From: Pseudomonas cichorii
GTDB lineage: Bacteria; Pseudomonadota; Gammaproteobacteria; Pseudomonadales; Pseudomonadaceae
DNA length: 64,000 nucleotides
Assembly: GCF_015471405.1 (NCBI RefSeq)
Contig: NZ_BLVZ01000010.1
Location: 124,001-188,000 of the forward strand
Direction of reading: 5' to 3'
A model generated the notes under the pieces. That model did not search any database. It worked only from the letters and a program-made list of their open reading frames with translations, and was not told the DNA's origin. Position numbers and translations under genes: made by a program. Position 1 is the stretch's first letter. Each line of letters opens with the position of its first letter. Positions 7,170 through 15,741 of the stretch are shown one piece after another.

Positions 7170-8408
7170 TCACAACCCGGCCTGTTGCGGCTGAGCCGCA
7201 TCCTGCGCCGCCTGAAGGACCCGCAACAGGTTCTCGCCCCAGATATTGGCCAGGTCCTTTTCTGTGTAACCCGCGCGCAACAGGCGCTCACTGATTTTCG
7301 GCAACAGGCTGACATCTTCCAGCCCCACCACACCGCCGCCGCCATCCCAGTCAGCGCCAATGCCAACATGCTCAGGCCCCACCACTTCGAGGATATGCAG
7401 CAGGTGTTTCATGAACACTTCAAAATCGGGCTTGGCCGGCCCGTAACGCTTTTTGATCGCGGCGACCTCGCTGTGCAATTCCTTGACCTGATCGGGCGAC
7501 AAGGCTGCCAGGTTCCGATAACGGGCATAGAGCGGTGCCAGTGCCTTCTGCCGTTCGGGGTCGACCTTCTGGGGTATCAGATAATCGCCGTAACTGTTGA
7601 CCTGCACCACACCGCCCTTGGCCGCAAGCTGTCGCAGCCTCTCATCGTCGAGGTTGCGCGGATGCGCGTTGACCGCCTTGCTGCTGGTGTGGGAAGCGAT
7701 GACCGGCGCCTTCGAGGTGGCCAATACCTGATCGAACACCGCGTCCGACGCATGGGAAACATCCAGCAGAATCCCCAGACGATTGGCCGCCGCCACCAGA
7801 TCTCGTCCCTTGGGGCTCAGGCCGTTCCACTCGGGCAAGGCCGTGGCCGAATCGGCAATCTCATTGGTGCTGAAATGCACCAGGCCCAGCATGCGCAGAC
7901 CTTGTCGGTAATAGGTCTGGATCAGTTGCGGGTCTGACCCTAGCGGGTCGGCGTTTTCCATGCTGATAAACACCACGCGCTTGCCCTGCGCGGCAATGCG
8001 CCGGGCATCGGCGGCCGTCAGGGCCAGCTCGAACTTGTCCGGGGAGCGATTGGCCAGGTCGCGAATCCGCGCCAGCATGGCAAGGCCGTAGTTGCTGGCA
8101 TAGGCCCGCCCCTCTTCGGTTCTCGGGCCCGGAGCGGTGTAGATCACCCAGAAGCCGCCATCCAGACCACCGTCGATCATGCGTGGCAGATCCACCTGGC
8201 TGCCATCTTCACGGTAAGTGTGCCGGGCCAGAATGTCCCAGCCGGGACGCGAAAGCTGCATCGGTGTATCCAGGTGGCTGTCTAGCACCAGCAGCCGATT
8301 GTGCAGCGCCAGAGTACTGTCGCGGACTTCATTGTCAGCCCGTGTGGTTTGCGAAGCGATGACCAGCGCCAGATGTGCCAGACAAGACAGAAGACGTTTA
8401 AAGGTCAT
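7170..8408 (-). CDS. Membrane dipeptidase family M19, secreted
   Basis: 412-residue zinc dipeptidase of the renal dipeptidase family, with an N-terminal signal peptide (about 1-24, LAHLALVIASQTTRA), so it is exported. Metal and active-site blocks are present: DSHLDTP, the Glu of FISMENADPLG, the His of LDVSHASD and ASHTSSKAV, and the Asp of IGADWDGGGG. Members hydrolyse dipeptides and can act on D-amino-acid-containing or lactam substrates. It starts three bases after the TonB-receptor stop, using GGAG within that gene, so translation is coupled. It is the last gene of the minus-strand cluster and would cut imported or periplasmic dipeptides. Confidence 0.92.
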   Translation of the reverse strand: MTFKRLLSCLAHLALVIASQTTRADNEVRDSTLALHNRLLVLDSHLDTPMQLSRPGWDILARHTYREDGSQVDLPRMIDGGLDGGFWVIYTAPGPRTEEGRAYASNYGLAMLARIRDLANRSPDKFELALTAADARRIAAQGKRVVFISMENADPLGSDPQLIQTYYRQGLRMLGLVHFSTNEIADSATALPEWNGLSPKGRDLVAAANRLGILLDVSHASDAVFDQVLATSKAPVIASHTSSKAVNAHPRNLDDERLRQLAAKGGVVQVNSYGDYLIPQKVDPERQKALAPLYARYRNLAALSPDQVKELHSEVAAIKKRYGPAKPDFEVFMKHLLHILEVVGPEHVGIGADWDGGGGVVGLEDVSLLPKISERLLRAGYTEKDLANIWGENLLRVLQAAQDAAQPQQAGL

Positions 8409-8411
8409 GGC

Positions 8412-10748
8412 TCAGAACTCCGCACTCAAGGTGGTCTGGAAGGTGCGGGGCGAACCGGGTCGATAAAAGGCTGGCCCGCTGGTGCTGGTCAGGATGTAGC
8501 CCAGGTAATCCTTGTCGAACAGGTTGTCGATGTTGAAACGCAGCTTGACGCTCTTGAGCGGCCCGTAGCGCAGGTTGTCTCCGCCAAGATCCAGGTAGGC
8601 GTTGTAGAGCGTGTAGCCCGGCACCGACTCGGTATTGGTGAAGTTGCTGTAGCGCGAGCCGATATGGCGGGCTGAAAAGTTCAGCACCGCCCAGGGCTGC
8701 AACTCGTAGGTGACGCCCGCTTGCGCCAGCCAGCGAGGACTGTCGGGAATGTCGTTGTCACGCAGGGCAAAACCGGCGGCATCGTCCTTGAAGCGGGCGA
8801 TGTTGTAGGTCAGGTTGCCGTTGAGCACGACCTTGTTCGACAGAACGGGTGGCTTCCACTGCCCGCTGAGTTCAGTGCCATACGCTTCTGCCTTGCCGAC
8901 ATTCTGGAAGAACGTCTCCACCGTGCTGCTGCCCGCCACCGGCGATGCGAAAGCCTGCAGGCGGTTATCGAACTCGGTGCGATAGAAAGCCCAGGACGCA
9001 TTGAACGTCGGCCGGTTGAGGCGATAACCCACCTCATAGTTTTTCGAGGTTTCCGCTTCCGGTGCCGGAGCGTTCGGGCTGGCGGAGCGGAAAACGTCAT
9101 CGGCACCACGCGGCAGCGCCATGTTTTCCGAGTAGGACGCGAACACCTGGGAGTTGGCCGTCACGTCATAGACCAGCCCCACCTGCGGCAGGAAATGATC
9201 GTTCCATGAGGTGCTCAGGCGCGGTTGCCGGTTGGCAATGTAATCGCCTGCATTGCGATAGCCTTCGATGCGGTAATCCAGGTCCAGGCGTTTGAAACCG
9301 TATTGCAGCCTCAGCCGGTCATCGAGCAGGGTCCAGGTGTCCTTGAGGTGAAACTGCACAGAGTCGCGGGTCGAACTGAAGTCGCCTTGCAGATGCACGG
9401 GCTCATTGCGCAGCGGCGTACCTGCCGGGCTTCCGTCCAGCAGGTTGTAACGCGCCTGCAAGCGGTTGAAGACATCCTTTTCAACCCAGACGCCCGTCTC
9501 GATGGCATGGTTGCCCACATGCCAGGTCTGGCTGCTGAGCGCGCCATAGCGATGACCGCTGAGCGCGGAGAGCCCGTACTGCACGCCACGCGGCGCAACC
9601 AGTCCAGCGACGCTGCCACTCTGCGCGTTATACAGCGCCAATGATGTCGCATAGGCTTCAGGTGAAACACCATAGCCCTTCTTGGCTTCGTAATAGACGC
9701 TGGTGCGGCTTTCCAGATCCGGGTTGAGCTGGAAATTGCCGGTCAGGCTGTAGAGCGTATCCCGGCGCTGGTTGATCGCCTGTTTGTAATACTGGTTGTA
9801 GCCGGCGTTGCTGTAAGGCACGCCAGCGGCCGTTTCCGGCAAATCAGGGAGCTCACCCAGATAGGCGAAGTCGCGGCCGGATCGACCGAACTCGTCATTG
9901 GCGGTGCCGTTGTACTGCGCCAGATTCACATAAGGCGAGTCGTAATCGAAAAAGTCGTTATGCACGGCGCGAAACAGCAGTTCATGCCCTTCACCAAACT
10001 CGTACCGGACCTTGCCTTCAAGGTGTTCACGATCGATGGTGCCAGGCCCACGCCATAAATCACCGTCGATTTTCGAGCGGCTGAAATAAGCTGAAAGCCC
10101 TTGGTACTCGCCGGTTTCCAGCTTGATGAAACTGCGTCGCAGGCTGTCGCTGCCCAGCGTGTAGGACGTGCTGATCCCGCTTTCGCGAGCTGGGTTGGAC
10201 GAGACGTAATCGACGTAAGGCCCAAGCGAGGTATAGCCCGGCTGCGAGACGTCGCCCGCGCCGGTGGAAGCGGTCACCCGCTGGGTATTTTCGTTATCGA
10301 CATAGCGATAGATCGGGCTGCCGCCAAACTGGTCGCTGCGCCCCAGCGGCACGCCGTCGATGGAAAAACCGATCTGCTGAAAGTTGAAGGCCCTTACGAA
10401 CACCGAGTTGCCGAACTCGTATAAACCCAGCGCATCGTTGACCTGCACGTTGAAGCCCGGCAAGGCTTCGAGCATTTTCAGACCGGAAGTTCCCGCTGGC
10501 GCCGACAGCAAGGCCTGATGGGAAATGGACAAGGTATTGCTGATCTGATCGGTGCCGATGGCCTCGTCAGCCTGGGTCACTCGCGCCCCCACCACTTCGA
10601 CCTTTTCCAGACGGGCATCCTGTGACACCTGAGTACTGGCCTCCCGCGCCAGAGCCGATTCGCTCGCCAACCCGATCATCAGCAAGCCACTCAACCATGA
10701 CTGCCTTTGCACACTGCCACTCTGTAACGCTGCACGCTGATGAGTCAT
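8412..10748 (-). CDS. TonB-dependent outer-membrane receptor (second of the cluster)
   Basis: 778-residue receptor. The start is the ATG at 10748, with AAGGA seven bases upstream. Residues 1-36 form a signal peptide with a polar N-region (WLSGLLMIGLASESALA). The segment LEKVEVVGARV is a TonB-box-like strand. The plug domain spans about 60-190 and the beta-barrel the remainder, ending in Phe (LSAEF) as expected for BAM-dependent insertion. It takes up a scarce compound across the outer membrane using TonB energy. No Fur-box-like sequence is visible upstream, and its neighbours are an oxidase and a dipeptidase, which argues for an amino/peptide compound rather than a siderophore. The substrate is unknown. 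Confidence 0.9.
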   Translation of the reverse strand: MTHQRAALQSGSVQRQSWLSGLLMIGLASESALAREASTQVSQDARLEKVEVVGARVTQADEAIGTDQISNTLSISHQALLSAPAGTSGLKMLEALPGFNVQVNDALGLYEFGNSVFVRAFNFQQIGFSIDGVPLGRSDQFGGSPIYRYVDNENTQRVTASTGAGDVSQPGYTSLGPYVDYVSSNPARESGISTSYTLGSDSLRRSFIKLETGEYQGLSAYFSRSKIDGDLWRGPGTIDREHLEGKVRYEFGEGHELLFRAVHNDFFDYDSPYVNLAQYNGTANDEFGRSGRDFAYLGELPDLPETAAGVPYSNAGYNQYYKQAINQRRDTLYSLTGNFQLNPDLESRTSVYYEAKKGYGVSPEAYATSLALYNAQSGSVAGLVAPRGVQYGLSALSGHRYGALSSQTWHVGNHAIETGVWVEKDVFNRLQARYNLLDGSPAGTPLRNEPVHLQGDFSSTRDSVQFHLKDTWTLLDDRLRLQYGFKRLDLDYRIEGYRNAGDYIANRQPRLSTSWNDHFLPQVGLVYDVTANSQVFASYSENMALPRGADDVFRSASPNAPAPEAETSKNYEVGYRLNRPTFNASWAFYRTEFDNRLQAFASPVAGSSTVETFFQNVGKAEAYGTELSGQWKPPVLSNKVVLNGNLTYNIARFKDDAAGFALRDNDIPDSPRWLAQAGVTYELQPWAVLNFSARHIGSRYSNFTNTESVPGYTLYNAYLDLGGDNLRYGPLKSVKLRFNIDNLFDKDYLGYILTSTSGPAFYRPGSPRTFQTTLSAEF

Positions 10749-10869
10749 CGCTCTTCCTTGTCGGCATTTCGCAGGCACGCAAAGCCCCGCCAGGGTTTGA
10801 GCGCTGCGCGCCCGAACCCCGGTATCCGATGTCTTGGGTTTGAAAAAGTCTGGGAAAAAGCTTGAAGCC

Positions 10870-11304
10870 TTACGCTGTTCTGGCAGCGATGGCCTCGATT
10901 TCCACCAGAGCGCCCGGCAATGGCAGGGCTACGACTTGCAGCGCAGTGCGCGCCGGTTTGTTGGGCTGTTCAGCCGTGCCGAAGAACTGCGTGTAGCCCG
11001 CCTGCAAACCGGCGAAATCCAGCTTGCCACCGGTTTCCTCGGCTCCCACCAGAAACACCCGCAATTGCACGATATCGCCCAGATCCAGATCCTGTTGCCT
11101 GAGGATATTGCGTATCTTGTTGAACACCGAAACGGTCTGGGTTTCGGTATTGCCGAACGCCGCGGGCGTACCCTTTGGGGCTTGCGGGTCGGCGACATCC
11201 GGCAAGGTGCCGCTGACGAATATCAGGCTGGCCGATGCCGGAACGGTCACGGTCTGCGAGATGGGAAAGTCACCGACACTGGTGCGTTTGATCTGGTCGC
11301 TCAT
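10870..11304 (-). CDS. RidA/YjgF-family enamine-imine deaminase
   Basis: 144-residue Rid-family protein. The C-terminal block PARTALQVVALPLPGALVEIEAIA contains the conserved Arg that binds the substrate carboxylate in active RidA proteins, so deaminase activity is likely. Such enzymes hydrolyse reactive imines formed by amino-acid or amine oxidation to ketones plus ammonia. The gene directly follows a flavin amine oxidase (24 bases apart), which gives a clear substrate-product link, although the oxidase is predicted to be exported and RidA cytoplasmic. AAGGAG precedes the ATG. It is longer than housekeeping RidA (about 127 residues) and belongs to a divergent Rid subgroup. Confidence 0.9.
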   Translation of the reverse strand: MSDQIKRTSVGDFPISQTVTVPASASLIFVSGTLPDVADPQAPKGTPAAFGNTETQTVSVFNKIRNILRQQDLDLGDIVQLRVFLVGAEETGGKLDFAGLQAGYTQFFGTAEQPNKPARTALQVVALPLPGALVEIEAIAARTA

Positions 11305-11328
11305 GGTTGTTACTCCTTCAATGGATAG

Positions 11329-12912
11329 TCATAGCGCGCCAATGGCGGCTTTGTGTCGCTGCTCGATAACCCGTTCGCCCAATTGCGCCACGACATGGCG
11401 TGCAGAGTTGGCTGCCGATTCCTGCCAGATGCCGACTCCGCTTTGCACAAGCCCGTCGCCTGCGAAATACACCCGGCCATGGGCCTCTTCCAGCAAGGCG
11501 CTGGCCTGTGCCGGAAACAGTTCGCGCTGCAGCCACGGGCCTTCGCTGTAGGGGATCTGCTCCCAGGACACTGCCAGTGGATTGCGCAACTGCTGCGAGT
11601 AACCCGGGTGCAGTAATTCAACCGCCTCTCTGGAAGTCGCAAACTGGGTATTGAAAGGTTGTGTGCCGAAGGTATCGGCGCCCTCGCCCGTGACATACCC
11701 GGCCACCAGCAGCCCTTCTCGGGTATTGAGATCGTTGCTCGGATACCAGAGCAGTCGCGCCGGATGCTCGATCCAGGAAATCCCGCCATAGGTGCGGTAC
11801 TCGCTTTCCCAGAATCGCGGCGACTGCCAGGCCACCTTGGTTGCGTGGCCGTTATGGGTGCTGAGCAGCGCGGCCTTGACCGGATCGCTGAAATCCGTGT
11901 CGAGCCTGGCCAGCAGTGGCAGCGGCAAGGTGGACACCAGATAGTCGGCACGTACCACTTGCTCGCGGCCGCTGTGCTGATCGTGATAAGTGACCGCCAC
12001 ACCGTCCTCAAGCTGGCGGATGCGACGCACCTGTGCGCCCAGTTGCACCTGATCGGTCAGGCGGCTGTAGAAGGCGTCGGTGATGCGGTCCATCCCGCCC
12101 ACCGGCTGAAACATCGTGGCCGAGAACTCGGGAAACTCGGAATGCAGGAGTGCGCCCCACAACTCGGGGTGTAGCAGCCGATCCAGCGCCACTGGCGCCA
12201 GACTCCCCGGCAGGGCACCCGGATTGCTGGGTGAATCCTGATGGCCGGAGCGAATGCTGCCTTCGTAGGCCAGTTCCTGAGACAGGTCGCCATAGACCTG
12301 CAAGAACGCCAGCAGACGAGTGCGTTCTTCGGCGCTCAATACATCGTCCAGCGCATCACGTTGCACCGCCGTGGCCAACAGCCCGGAAAGATGCCCGCGA
12401 GCATCGTTGATCGCCTGGCCTACCGTAAAAGCAGGCTGTTCAAGGTCTGGACGCACTTGCGCGCCATGGCTGGTGTTGACCAGCACCTCAAGCGGCACCC
12501 CCAGCTCGCTGCAATAGTCGAGCAAGGTCCGGTGCTGACTCGGAATCCGCGCAGGACCGGCATTGAAATACACCCCCTGATCGAACTGCGCGGTTTGCGT
12601 GCGGCCATCGAGGTAATCGACCTTATCGCCGTTGCGCAGGGTCCAGGTGCGACCGCCCACGCGGTTGCGAGCCTCCAGCACTTGTACCTTGAAGCCGGCG
12701 CGGCTCAGTTCCAGTGCAGTGACCAGCCCGGCAATACCGGCACCGAGTACCAGCACGCTGGTGCCCTGCCCCGTATCGGCTTTCAGCTTCAAGGGTTGTG
12801 GCCGCCGATGAGACGAAGGCCCCAGCCCCAGCGCAGCCAGCGCCCCCTTGACGGCTTGCTCGCCGCCTACTGCTGCAATACTGGAAAGCGCTTCACGTCG
12901 TGTCAGTCCCAT
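11329..12912 (-). CDS. Flavin amine/L-amino-acid oxidase with Tat-like signal
   Basis: 527-residue FAD oxidoreductase of the monoamine oxidase/L-amino-acid oxidase superfamily. The N-terminus LTRREALSSIAAVGG resembles a twin-arginine signal, so the folded FAD enzyme is probably exported. The dinucleotide motif VLGAGIAGLVTALELSRAG lies around residues 54-72, followed by VLEARNRVGGRTW. The C-terminal FAD block is VYFAGDGLVQSGVGIWQESA. Members oxidise an amine or amino acid to an imine with H2O2 release. It lies between the ABC binding-protein gene and ridA with gaps of about 21-24 bases; GGAGG precedes the ATG. Substrate identity cannot be read from the sequence. Confidence 0.88.
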   Translation of the reverse strand: MGLTRREALSSIAAVGGEQAVKGALAALGLGPSSHRRPQPLKLKADTGQGTSVLVLGAGIAGLVTALELSRAGFKVQVLEARNRVGGRTWTLRNGDKVDYLDGRTQTAQFDQGVYFNAGPARIPSQHRTLLDYCSELGVPLEVLVNTSHGAQVRPDLEQPAFTVGQAINDARGHLSGLLATAVQRDALDDVLSAEERTRLLAFLQVYGDLSQELAYEGSIRSGHQDSPSNPGALPGSLAPVALDRLLHPELWGALLHSEFPEFSATMFQPVGGMDRITDAFYSRLTDQVQLGAQVRRIRQLEDGVAVTYHDQHSGREQVVRADYLVSTLPLPLLARLDTDFSDPVKAALLSTHNGHATKVAWQSPRFWESEYRTYGGISWIEHPARLLWYPSNDLNTREGLLVAGYVTGEGADTFGTQPFNTQFATSREAVELLHPGYSQQLRNPLAVSWEQIPYSEGPWLQRELFPAQASALLEEAHGRVYFAGDGLVQSGVGIWQESAANSARHVVAQLGERVIEQRHKAAIGAL

Positions 12913-12933
12913 TTCATGTCCTCCCTGAATGGC

Positions 12934-13881
12934 TCAATCCGGCAAGCCTGGCGGGTTGATCTCCGATTGATCGATACGCTCCACATCCAGCCCCCAGCGC
13001 TTGAGCACCTGGTCATATTGCCCACCGGCAATCACGCCCTGGAGCGCAGTGTGGATCGGCTTGACCAGGCCGTTGTCCTTGCGCGTGGTCACTGCGATAT
13101 CGGCGCGACGCGGCCAGCCACCGTTGACGATGCCCACCCGCTTGATGCCGTTGGTCAGCGCCTGCGAATAGGCCGAAAGTGCATTGGGGCCAAAGGTGGC
13201 ATCGACGCGACCCGATTGAACGGCCAACTGCGCAGCCGCCACGTCGTCGTAGTACTGCAACAAGGCGGGCTTGATACCGGCCTTTTCGTTTTCCTCGTTC
13301 CAGGCCAGCAGGACTTTCTCCTGATTGGTGCCGGAGCCGACGATGATCTTCAGCCCGGCAATATCGCTGGCCTGTTTGATGGAGGTAATCTTGCTGTTGG
13401 CCTTCACATAGAAGCCCAGCACGTCCTGCCGATAGGTTGCGAAATCAAAACGCTTCTTGCGCGCCTCGGTAACGGTCACGTTGCTGATCACCGCATCGTA
13501 TTTGCCCGAACTGACGCCCAGCGGCCAGTCTTCCCAACTGGTCTGAACCACATTCAGTTGCAGGCCAAGGCTGTCAGCCACCAGTTGCGCGGTGTCGGCT
13601 TCGCTGCCGATGGTGGTCTTGTCGTCGGAGGCCAGCAGAGCCAGAGGCGGCCCGGCAGTTCCAGAGACGGCAACCGTGAATTTGCCCGGCTGGGCGAACT
13701 TGAAGCCCTGTGGAATCTGCGCAATGGCTTCCTCGTTGCGCGGCGCACGGATGCGCTGCTGGTCAGGGCTCAGATTGATCTTTTGCACGGTCGGCGGCGT
13801 AGCGCTCTCAGCGGCCAACACAGGTTGAGCCAGGCCGATGGCTATCGTCAGCAGCGCCAGGCGCGCGGTATTTGCAAGCAT
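12934..13881 (-). CDS. Periplasmic amino-acid-type solute-binding protein (ABC)
   Basis: 315-residue family 3 solute-binding protein with a signal peptide ending around AQPVLAA (residues 1-24). The core follows the usual bilobal pattern: FTVAVSGTAGPPLALL, WPLGVSSGKYDAVISNVTVTEARKKRFDFATYR, and IVGSGTNQEK in lobe 2. It should deliver the ligand to the permease and ATPase encoded upstream in the same operon. An N-terminal insert of about 30 residues (NLSPDQQRIRAPRNEEA) precedes the core, as in some dicarboxylic or modified-amino-acid binders. AAGGAG precedes the ATG. Confidence 0.92.
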   Translation of the reverse strand: MLANTARLALLTIAIGLAQPVLAAESATPPTVQKINLSPDQQRIRAPRNEEAIAQIPQGFKFAQPGKFTVAVSGTAGPPLALLASDDKTTIGSEADTAQLVADSLGLQLNVVQTSWEDWPLGVSSGKYDAVISNVTVTEARKKRFDFATYRQDVLGFYVKANSKITSIKQASDIAGLKIIVGSGTNQEKVLLAWNEENEKAGIKPALLQYYDDVAAAQLAVQSGRVDATFGPNALSAYSQALTNGIKRVGIVNGGWPRRADIAVTTRKDNGLVKPIHTALQGVIAGGQYDQVLKRWGLDVERIDQSEINPPGLPD

Positions 13882-13911
13882 GCGAAGTCACTCCTTTAAC
13901 ACTCGAAAAAT

Positions 13912-14697
13912 TCACAGCACCTTGCCCAGGAAGGCGATGGTGCGAGGATGGCGGGGTTGGCGAAATATCTGTTCGGGAGGCCCTTCTTCGATCAACTGGC
14001 CTTCGCAGAGAAACACCACATGGTCGGCCACTTCCCTGGCAAACCCGATTTCATGGGTCACGACCACCAGCGTCACGCCAAGCCGGGTCAGGCCCTTGAT
14101 GACGTCCAGCACCTCACCGACCAGTTCCGGGTCCAGCGCGGAGGTCGGCTCGTCGAACAGCAGCACTTTGGGATCGAGCGCCAGGGCACGGGCGATGGCT
14201 ACACGCTGCTGTTGACCACCGGAAAGCTGCCGTGGATAAGCGTCGGCCTTGTCTTGCAGGCCTACCTTGCCCAGCAGTTCCAGTGCCCGGTCGCGGGCCT
14301 CGGATTTGCTCCAGCGCTTGTGGGCCAGAGGGGCTTCGGCGATGTTTTCCCAGGCCGTGAGGTGCGGGAACAGATTGAAGTTCTGGAACACGAAACCCAC
14401 GTCGATGCGACGCTTGAGAATCTCGCTCTCCTTGAGTTCATAGAGCAGATCGCCCTTGCGCCGGTAGCCGACATATTCACCGTCGATGGTGATGTGCCCG
14501 CTGTCGATTTTCTCCAGATGATTGATGGTCCTGAGCAAGGTCGACTTGCCGGAACCGGAAGGCCCGAGGATCACCGTGACCTTGCCCGGCTCGATGGTCA
14601 GGTCGATATTCTTGAGCACTTCCTGATTGCCGAAACGCTTGCCCACGTTCTGTATCTGGATACGACCGGCGCGTACCGCCATTGCAGACTCAGCCAT
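13912..14697 (-). CDS. Amino-acid ABC transporter ATP-binding protein
   Basis: 261-residue ATPase of the polar amino-acid uptake type (GlnQ/HisP-like). Walker A is GPSGSGKST, the Q-loop VFQNFNLFPH, the signature LSGGQQQR, Walker B LLFDEPTSALDPE and the switch His in VVTHEIGFA. The start is taken as the ATG at 14697 (MAESAMAV), which overlaps the end of the permease gene by 8 bases; a reading from 14772 would run deep into that gene. It energises import of the cluster's ligand. Confidence 0.93.
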   Translation of the reverse strand: MAESAMAVRAGRIQIQNVGKRFGNQEVLKNIDLTIEPGKVTVILGPSGSGKSTLLRTINHLEKIDSGHITIDGEYVGYRRKGDLLYELKESEILKRRIDVGFVFQNFNLFPHLTAWENIAEAPLAHKRWSKSEARDRALELLGKVGLQDKADAYPRQLSGGQQQRVAIARALALDPKVLLFDEPTSALDPELVGEVLDVIKGLTRLGVTLVVVTHEIGFAREVADHVVFLCEGQLIEEGPPEQIFRQPRHPRTIAFLGKVL

Positions 14698-15661
14698 GGG
14701 TCTTCTCCTTGAACCAGTGACGCAGGCGTTGCAAGGGAGTCGGCGGCAGGACACGCGCCGTGCCCCGGGCAAAATGGCGCTCGATGTAGTACTGGGCGCA
14801 GGTCAGTAAAGTGGTGATGATCAGGTACCAGACCGTGGCGACGATCAGCAGCGGAATCACGGCCTGGGTGCGGTTGTAGATCACCTGCACGGTGTAGAAC
14901 AGGTCCGGCAGGGCCAGCACGTAAACGATGGAAGTCCCCTTGACCAGGCCAATGATTTCGTTGAATCCCGAAGGCAGGATCGAACGCAGGGCCTGGGGCA
15001 GGATGATGCGGAAAATCCGCCGCTGCGCTGGCAAGCCCAGTGCTGCGGCCGCTTCATGCTGACCGTTGTCGACGCTGATGATGCCGCCACGAATGATTTC
15101 CGCGGTATAGGCCGCCTGCATCAGGCTCAGCCCCAGCACCGCCACGGTGAACTGGCTCAACACATCGACTGTGGACCATTCGGCCAGCACGATTTCGGTG
15201 AACGGCACACCCAGCACGATGTGATCGTAGAGGTAGGCAAAGTTGTAGAGGATGATCAGTACCAGCAAGGCTGGCATCGAACGGAAAAACCAGATGTAGC
15301 CCCAGGCCAGTGACGCCAGCAGCGGCGACTTCGACAGGCGCGCCAGTGCCAGCGCCGTCCCGAGCAGGATACTGAACACCGTGCTCAGGACCGTGAGCAG
15401 CAAGGTCTGCCCCAGCCCGCGCAACACCGACGGCGAGAAGAACCACTTGGCAAACACATCCCACTCCCAGCGCGGGTTGGTGGCCAGCGAATGGACGATG
15501 CCAAACAACACCAGTGCGGCAAAGACAGAGCCTACCCAACGCCACGGATGACGGGCCGGGACAATCTGCAATGTTTTGGCAGGAGCCGCTGCCTGAGCCT
15601 CGGGCACCTTGTAGTGAGTCTCCTCGCTTCGGAGGTCGAACGGTTTGGCGACAATGGGCAT
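14690..15661 (-). CDS. Amino-acid ABC transporter permease
   Basis: 323-residue inner-membrane permease of the His/Glu/Gln/Arg/opine family. A polar N-terminal tail of about 45 residues precedes a first hydrophobic helix (WVGSVFAALVLFGIVHSL). The permease domain with about five helices follows, including the EAA-type loop (EAAAALGLPAQRRIFRIILPQALRSILP). It is the only permease subunit, so it probably forms a homodimer. GAGGA precedes the ATG. The gene lies 80 bases after the stop of the upstream TonB receptor and overlaps the ATPase gene. Confidence 0.92.
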   Translation of the reverse strand: MPIVAKPFDLRSEETHYKVPEAQAAAPAKTLQIVPARHPWRWVGSVFAALVLFGIVHSLATNPRWEWDVFAKWFFSPSVLRGLGQTLLLTVLSTVFSILLGTALALARLSKSPLLASLAWGYIWFFRSMPALLVLIILYNFAYLYDHIVLGVPFTEIVLAEWSTVDVLSQFTVAVLGLSLMQAAYTAEIIRGGIISVDNGQHEAAAALGLPAQRRIFRIILPQALRSILPSGFNEIIGLVKGTSIVYVLALPDLFYTVQVIYNRTQAVIPLLIVATVWYLIITTLLTCAQYYIERHFARGTARVLPPTPLQRLRHWFKEKTHG

Positions 15662-15741
15662 CTCGGGTTCCTCGCACGCAATGACACGTGATCGCGTCTT
15701 GTTAATGTCGAACAGCCTGGGCGCAGTGACTGCGCGCTCAC

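Noticed and set aside
12241..13899. Long plus-strand open frame (552 codons)
   Set aside because: It runs antisense through the oxidase and binding-protein genes, which have clear families and good ribosome sites; the frame has no motif and reflects the GC-rich third positions.
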